NCBI GenBank assembly: GCA_038087015.1
Contig: JASBNA010000015.1
Span: 558,001-622,000 of the forward strand
Direction of reading: 5' to 3'
From: Cerrena zonata
Lineage: Eukaryota > Basidiomycota > Agaricomycetes > Polyporales > Cerrenaceae
Length of the DNA: 64,000 nucleotides
Under the pieces are notes generated by a model. That model was not told where the DNA came from and did no database searches. It was given only the letters and a program-made list of their open reading frames with translations. Shown piece after piece: positions 59,258 through 64,000 of this stretch (position 1 is the stretch's first letter; each line of letters opens with the position of its first letter). A program made the translations under genes and the position numbers.

Positions 59258-59268
59258 TGAAAAATTTG
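59258..59268. promoter_or_regulatory. TGAAAAATTTG element upstream of NAM9
   Basis: TGAAAAATTTG sits about 100 bp before the NAM9 start, in the 266-bp divergent EAF7/NAM9 promoter, next to further GAAAATT copies. This AATTTT-type motif is known upstream of mitochondrial ribosomal protein genes in Candida-type yeasts. Confidence 0.5.
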
Positions 59269-59369
59269 AAAATTGACCAAAAAAAAAAAAAAATGAAGAG
59301 GTTTTTCAAGACTGAAGGTTGAATCAAATACTTTTCCATTCAACGGACTCAAGTACTCCAGGATAGATA

Positions 59370-60767
59370 ATGCCTAGAAAGACACCGAATATCAACTCTT
59401 TGGCTAGGGGACGTGTTCGTGCCTCTATGAACAAGTTCAACTTGTTTAATTTATATAAGAAACCCAGTATAAAACTTCAGAATAGTACTTTATATCAACA
59501 AAAGTTTCGTTCCAAACAAGAAACTAGAGCTTATCATGGGGAACATTTAACTGAACGTCGTTGGAAACAAATTTTCAACCCAAACTTGGAATCTGTTGCC
59601 CAGTTGGATGCTTCTTTGAAGGGTTCTTTCGTTGAAGAAACCCCATTGGTTTTACAAACTTATGCTAGTTTAGAAAAAAGATTAGAGTTTGCCGTATTCA
59701 GATCCATGTTTGCATCTTCCATAAGACAAGCTAGACAATTCATCTTGAATGGTCATGTTAAAGTCAATGATGTTGTTATTAAACACCCAGCTTATCCTTT
59801 GAAAGCAGGTGATTTATTCAGTGTCAATCCAGAAAAAGTTTTAATTGCCATGGGTAGAACTAAGCCAAGTCTAGAACAAGCCGTTAAGGTTGATAATAAA
59901 CAAATCGGTGCTTACAACAGATATGTCAAAAAGTCTAAGGAAGCCCCAAGAGAGGTTTGGGAGTTTGAACAATCAAAACCAGCATCCTTAAATACCATCG
60001 ATGAACATGCAGACACTCGTATCAAGGGTATCAAAGATTTCAATGAATCTCTCGAGAAAAATATGCTTCAAGAACAAAGAAATACTACTAGAGAAGCGGT
60101 ATTATCAAAAATATTAACCACTGCTTCTTCTGAAGAGTCTGTAACTGCTCAGGTTTTTGAAAATCTTTATGGTAAAAGAAATGCAGAAAGATGTTTCCTT
60201 ATTTATGATAAATTGAAGAAAGCTGATCATAAATTAATCAAAGAACATTCAATTGAAGACGCAAAAACTTTCATCACCACCAAATCCAATGAATTCGCAT
60301 CCGAAGCCCAAGCTAAACTTGCTAGTGGAGTCAAGAAACCGTTACAAGAAATTGTTTCTCATCAATTGGAATACCTTAGAGTATCTGCTCAATCGGGTCA
60401 ATTACCTGAATCATCAAAAGAACTTCCATTCGATCCTGAATTTAACAAAGACTTAGATTTCCACCCTAAATTAGATAAGGATGCTGTTCTTGAAGATGAA
60501 TCATCTGCTGTAGTCGATCTTCCATGGCAAAAAGGTTTATTTGGCCGTGAGGATCCAGCCAAACCTTATTTTTCTCCTTGGACTCCTAGACCTTTTATTG
60601 GTGCTTTTGCAATTTTACCATCTCACATTGAAATCAACTTCCCAACTTGTCATGCTGTTTACTTGAGAGATCCTGTTGCCAGACCAGGCCACTCCGAAGT
60701 TATCTCGCCTTTCCACACTGAAATCCATAAGAGAGCTTACATGTTCTACGTTAGAAAAGGTTTATAA
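59370..60767 (+). CDS. NAM9: Nam9, mitochondrial ribosomal small-subunit protein uS4m
   Basis: A 465-residue mitochondrial ribosomal protein that binds small-subunit rRNA early in assembly. The S4 RNA-binding domain is at about residues 108-155: FASSIRQARQFILNGHVKVNDVVIKHPAYPLKAGDLFSV. RRWKQIFNP lies before it. After it the sequence is mostly helical and family-specific. The C-terminus PFIGAFAILPSHIEINFPTCHAVYLRDPVARPGHSEVISPF is highly conserved in fungal Nam9. The start MPRKTPNINSLARGRVRASMNKFNLF matches the yeast N-terminus pattern. It is followed by MTQ1, another mitochondrial translation gene, on the same strand. Confidence 0.94.
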   Translation: MPRKTPNINSLARGRVRASMNKFNLFNLYKKPSIKLQNSTLYQQKFRSKQETRAYHGEHLTERRWKQIFNPNLESVAQLDASLKGSFVEETPLVLQTYASLEKRLEFAVFRSMFASSIRQARQFILNGHVKVNDVVIKHPAYPLKAGDLFSVNPEKVLIAMGRTKPSLEQAVKVDNKQIGAYNRYVKKSKEAPREVWEFEQSKPASLNTIDEHADTRIKGIKDFNESLEKNMLQEQRNTTREAVLSKILTTASSEESVTAQVFENLYGKRNAERCFLIYDKLKKADHKLIKEHSIEDAKTFITTKSNEFASEAQAKLASGVKKPLQEIVSHQLEYLRVSAQSGQLPESSKELPFDPEFNKDLDFHPKLDKDAVLEDESSAVVDLPWQKGLFGREDPAKPYFSPWTPRPFIGAFAILPSHIEINFPTCHAVYLRDPVARPGHSEVISPFHTEIHKRAYMFYVRKGL

Positions 60768-60937
60768 TCAAGTACGATATTTATACGGAGATATTCATCT
60801 TTGTTTTAATTCTTCCTATGTCAATAAACTTCTCGCTCCTTGTATATATATATATTTACGTTAATCTAAGTTATCATTAGAATTTTTTTTTTTTCGAAAT
60901 GTCTACGTAGGCTGCAGTTGTTGCAACATCAAAGAAG

Positions 60938-60950
60938 TGAAAAATTTTGA
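60938..60950. promoter_or_regulatory. TGAAAAATTTTGA element upstream of MTQ1
   Basis: TGAAAAATTTTGA lies about 42 bp before the MTQ1 start codon. It has the same core as upstream of NAM9. Confidence 0.55.
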
Positions 60951-60991
60951 GAAAGAAAAATGAACCCAAGAGACTGGCAACATACAAGTGA

Positions 60992-61948
60992 ATGATGACT
61001 CGTATTTCTAGGTCCTTGATACGGCAAGCATCGAAATATTCCTTGTATCTCCCGCCATTACTAAGAGCAGCAGGAAGCTTAGAGCATGCAAAACAAGAGT
61101 TACGTTGGATTCAAAACGAATTACCTAAACATAAATGGATTGATGCAATCACCAGAAGATCCAACTTCGAGCCTTTACAGTATATCTTAGGTACACAGCC
61201 TTTTGGGTCATTGGATATAATTTGTAAACCAGGGGTGTTAATTCCTCGTTGGGAAACAGAGGAATGGTGTATTAAACTTGCAGAGATTTTATCAAAGAAC
61301 TACAAGCAGAGTCAACCACTAAAGATCTTAGATGCCTGTACTGGATCAGGCTGCATTCCTTTATTGCTACACAATGAACTCAACAATAGAGAAAGAACAG
61401 CGAAGGTTATTGGTTTTGACTTCTCCAAACGTTCAATCGAAATTGCTAGGGAAAATCTACTCGAATATCTGAAGAATCATGACGCTAATGGGATTACATT
61501 AGATGTAGCAGATGTATTTGATCCTGAAGTCCTGCAAAAATTGAATATAATAAATATTGATATTATAACTTCGAATCCTCCATACATTCCTTTTGCAGAT
61601 TATAAGGCCCCTACTAAATTGAATGGGGTCGAGAAATCAGTTAGACTTTACGAACCCCGAACAGCTTTGATCGGTGATTTAGAGTTCTATCAGGCACTTA
61701 TTAAGAACTTAGTGATTCCGTCACACTGTAATGCATTTGTTTTTGAGGTGGGATATGCCGAACAAGTCGAATTTACCTCAAGTATATTGAAAAAGTTAGA
61801 CTCAAATGTTAACTGGAGAACGGGTTCCTTCCATGACAGCGCCGGTAATATTCGTGCTGTAGTTGGGTGGAAGGCAAACACAGAGTTTGAATTCCTAGAA
61901 GAGTTTTGCGATAAAGATAGCTACAGCTTGAAGGAGATGAATTATTAA
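60992..61948 (+). CDS. MTQ1: Mtq1, mitochondrial release-factor glutamine N5-methyltransferase
   Basis: A 318-residue SAM-dependent methyltransferase of the HemK/PrmC family that methylates the GGQ glutamine of the mitochondrial release factor Mrf1. The N-terminal helical domain includes EPLQYILGTQPFGSLDI. Motif I is LDACTGSGCIPLLL near residues 113-126, VIGFDFSKRSIEIARENL is the second SAM-binding stretch, and the catalytic NPPY motif is TSNPPYIPFADY near residue 195. The N-terminus MMTRISRSLIRQASKY is basic and Ser/Arg-rich, as in a mitochondrial presequence. Start at 60992 (a second Met follows directly). It converges with TRM6. Confidence 0.93.
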   Translation: MMTRISRSLIRQASKYSLYLPPLLRAAGSLEHAKQELRWIQNELPKHKWIDAITRRSNFEPLQYILGTQPFGSLDIICKPGVLIPRWETEEWCIKLAEILSKNYKQSQPLKILDACTGSGCIPLLLHNELNNRERTAKVIGFDFSKRSIEIARENLLEYLKNHDANGITLDVADVFDPEVLQKLNIINIDIITSNPPYIPFADYKAPTKLNGVEKSVRLYEPRTALIGDLEFYQALIKNLVIPSHCNAFVFEVGYAEQVEFTSSILKKLDSNVNWRTGSFHDSAGNIRAVVGWKANTEFEFLEEFCDKDSYSLKEMNY

Positions 61949-61981
61949 GCAAATCTATAATTTTAAATCTATTGTACATAT

Positions 61982-63512
61982 TTAACTGAGTTTGGCAGGT
62001 TCAGGAGTCTCAGATGCTTTACTATCCAGAGAAGCTTCAGACTTGACCTTCGCGTCCTCCACTGGTGTAGATTTCTTCTTAAGTTGGTTACCTCTTCCGA
62101 CGGCAGTCAAACCACCTTCAACAGGAATGACCTTGGTACCCCATAAGACGTACCCACCATATCCTCTTGAAGTCATCATAGGATGCAATCTTCCCGGGAT
62201 GGTTTGGTAAGGACGTACCCTAGATTCATAAATAGAAGGTGCCAAGACTCTTTTATCATTAGATAAGTAATGCTGGATATCTAATAAAACTTCCTTGAAT
62301 TGGTTGTAAAGAACAATGGGTCTTGATCCACCAATTTTTGGAATCAAATACGGTAATACACCAGTCATGTCTAAAGAACTGACGGATATTAATGCATCGA
62401 AGTTTCCCCTTTGATACACTTTCTATAACAGAGTTTATGTCATTTGCTCTTTTTTGACGACGGTAATATTGTACCTTTTTATTACTTTTCATTGAATCAA
62501 CTTCTTCTACAGGTAAGTCCTCCCAGATGATCTTTTCATTCTCAGGTTCAACAACTTGTAACCAATTGATTGTTTTAACCATTCTTTCTTGCAATTCTAT
62601 AGGGTAGTCGGAATACCTCAATGCGATGATATTGGGATGTTCGTTTTCATGAATGATAGTGATAGTACCTTGTCCTTGCATTCTTTCCATCATGGCATAT
62701 AATAAAACACCACCAGTTTCGTCAATCAACAAATAATTTCCTCCTGGTCTAACATTCCCATACGTCATAAGTAAAGCCATCGATTCTTCGCTCATATCAA
62801 GGACTTTCTGAAGATCTCTCAATATGGAATACTCTAATAACTGCGATCCACCAAGATATTCAACAGAAAATCTTTTTAAAAACTTTTGTTGTTTTCTCTT
62901 CAAGTATTTTTGCTGGGAATAAATGGTTTTTTTATCAAAACCACCATGTCCAGCAATGATTTGCTCTATGATTTTTTGTCCAGCATCACTGGATGCTCCA
63001 GACTTCTTTATCTTGTCAATTTCTTCCGAGGTAAGCTTTTGGATCTTGGAACCAATATTGATAATATTCTGATTATTTTCAGCACTATTGGTGAACAACT
63101 GAGTAAGAGTATCTTTATTGATCTCTTGTTCAGCTTCTTCTTCCTCTGGAATATCAACGGTTTGATCAGTCATTGATCTGATCGGTTTGACCTTATTATC
63201 TTCAATGATTTCAAATGTTTGACCAAATGGATATCCAAGAATACCACTGACTTCAAAACAACCGAATTTACCTAAACTTATAAGCCCACTGTTTCTTAAT
63301 TCAATAATTTTTATACCTTCAGATGGTAAACGAAGCACAACATGCTGATCTGGGCTTATATGTGACGTGCTTTTGCACTTGACTGCATCGAGGACAGTGT
63401 ACTGAGTTCTACCTTCTTGGAGTCTCCTGGATTTGAGTCTACCTCCATTTTCATTCAAATTACGGGTATTGAAGCTCTTTATACACGATATAAGTATATA
63501 ATCGAAGAGCAT
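61982..63512 (-). CDS. TRM6: Trm6 (Gcd10), non-catalytic subunit of tRNA m1A58 methyltransferase; one apparent frameshift
   Basis: The tRNA-binding partner of Trm61. [18 protein letters not shown] and [19 protein letters not shown] are diagnostic, as are [41 protein letters not shown] and [18 protein letters not shown] (degenerate methyltransferase fold). Downstream, SVIESV is followed in the next frame by [47 protein letters not shown], and then by [26 protein letters not shown] and a Lys/Glu-rich tail. Removing one A at 62428-62430 joins the two. The first 50 residues (from ATG 63512) do not match the family, so the start or a 5' intron is uncertain. It is essential in S. cerevisiae. Confidence 0.92.
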
Positions 63513-63561
63513 CTTAGTTTTTCAGTCCTTCTTTTTCGCCAGTACACTGTATCGAGAAGAA

Positions 63562-63611
63562 TTTTTTTTTTTTTTTTTTTGCAGATGAGTGAAAAAAAAA
63601 AAGCTCATCGC
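63562..63611. promoter_or_regulatory. Shared TRM6/NOP2 promoter with T20 tract and PAC motifs
   Basis: The TRM6/NOP2 divergent promoter is only 177 bp long. It contains a T20 tract (about 63562-63580), GATGAG at 63584-63589 followed by GAAAAAA, and CTCATCGC at 63604-63611, the exact complement of GCGATGAG, the PAC core. PAC elements control ribosome-biogenesis genes in yeasts, which fits both neighbours. Confidence 0.7.
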
Positions 63612-63689
63612 ACTATCTACTTAAGCTTAGAAGAAAGAGCCATTAGCTAAACTCTACTGTTTTCTGTTAAGGTATATATAGAGTAAACC

Positions 63690-64000
63690 ATGGGTAGAAG
63701 ATCTAAGAATAAACAAGGGGTTCCACCTAGTTTTGATGAATTTCAAGCTAGAAAGGAAAAGAAAGATGCCAAAAGAAAGAGAACTGAAGAAGCAATCGCT
63801 GAAAAACCTGCCAAAAAATCCAAAGATATAAATTATGCAAAATCCAATGACAGTAAGAAGACCAAGTCTTCCAAGCCAAAGAAGAATACTAAAGAGGAAG
63901 AAAAGAGCGAAGAGCCTGAAGACTTACCAGAAGTTGACTATGAAGAGTTGGCTTCTGCCAAAAAATCGTTATTCGATGATTCTGATGAAGAAGCACCAGA
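63690..64000 (+). CDS. NOP2: Nop2, 25S rRNA m5C methyltransferase, N-terminal part (cut by window edge)
   Basis: 103 codons plus two bases of the nucleolar rRNA (cytosine-C5) methyltransferase needed for 60S subunit synthesis. The start MGRRSKNKQGVPPSFDEFQARKEKKD corresponds to yeast MGSRRHKNKQAAPPTLEEFQARKEKK. The next part is Lys-rich (nucleolar/nuclear signal). EDLPEVDYEELASAKKSLFDDSDEE matches the yeast DLPEVDLEELSKARKSLFDD. The catalytic domain lies outside the window. ATG at 63690. Confidence 0.94.
   Translation, partial: MGRRSKNKQGVPPSFDEFQARKEKKDAKRKRTEEAIAEKPAKKSKDINYAKSNDSKKTKSSKPKKNTKEEEKSEEPEDLPEVDYEELASAKKSLFDDSDEEAP

Noticed and set aside
1..64000. CRISPR array, bacterial operon, phage or plasmid system
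   Set aside because: All genes and introns are those of a yeast nuclear chromosome; no spaced direct-repeat array with unique spacers was found. The 21-bp phased sites at 1948-2043 have no unique spacers of CRISPR length.

Overview
The window is nuclear DNA of an ascomycete budding yeast, most likely from the CUG-Ser1 clade (Debaryomycetaceae/Metschnikowiaceae: relatives of Candida albicans, Debaryomyces, Scheffersomyces). It is AT-rich and gene-dense. Its short introns are of yeast type (GTATGT ... TACTAAC ... AG), in ARP2 and an APSES factor. Most proteins have clear relatives in Saccharomyces or Candida. CTG codons are rare in conserved domains. Where they occur in alignable positions, serine fits better than leucine, for example in the permease motif GE(CTG)KNPRK and in two places of the Hol1-like transporter. 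No tRNA-Ser(CAG) lies in the window, so the code assignment is an inference.

Layout. 1-8 kb: a phosphotransferase fragment of the Kennedy pathway (CPT1/EPT1), a short-chain dehydrogenase with a striking repeat array in its promoter, a stomatin-like protein with a decayed copy of its own 3' end behind it, and a tandem pair of MFS drug transporters whose upstream copy is frame-broken. 8-18 kb: an NSRP1-like splicing protein, SCD5 (endocytosis), a TauD/JLP1-type dioxygenase, an intron-containing tRNA-Met and MPS1 kinase. 18-29 kb: ARP2, TRM61, LSM1, an acyl-CoA dehydrogenase, RPN7, tRNA-Leu(TAA), a LINE reverse-transcriptase tail, a 50-residue small protein, a short Rho-GDI-like protein and UBC8. 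29-48 kb: an amidase, succinate-semialdehyde dehydrogenase (UGA2), an unidentified gene, a SWI4/MBP1-type cell-cycle factor, a class-III aminotransferase, a Hol1-like transporter, a MAK32-like kinase, KHA1 and another MFS transporter. 48-64 kb: NAF1, a SUN-family cell-wall gene with a probable long 5'-UTR intron, a basic amino-acid permease, EAF7, two mitochondrial translation genes (NAM9, MTQ1), TRM6 and the start of NOP2.

Genes that work together: TRM61 and TRM6 are the two subunits of the tRNA m1A58 methyltransferase, about 42 kb apart, and both have ribosome-biogenesis type motifs (PAC, RRPE) upstream. TRM6 shares its promoter with NOP2 (rRNA methyltransferase), and NAF1 belongs to the same biogenesis programme. 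NAM9 and MTQ1 are neighbours in mitochondrial translation, and each has a TGAAAAATTT element upstream. Amidase, UGA2, aminotransferase and permeases could serve nitrogen scavenging, but they do not form a tight cluster.

A major caution: about ten genes are interrupted by single-base shifts, nearly all of them one extra base. They include TRM61, TRM6, SWI4/MBP1-like, KHA1, MAK32-like, an amidase, an MFS transporter and the first MFS copy at 4.4 kb. Several are expected to be essential. Each reads on smoothly in the next frame, so sequencing or consensus error is the simplest explanation. I annotate these as one gene each and give the shift positions.
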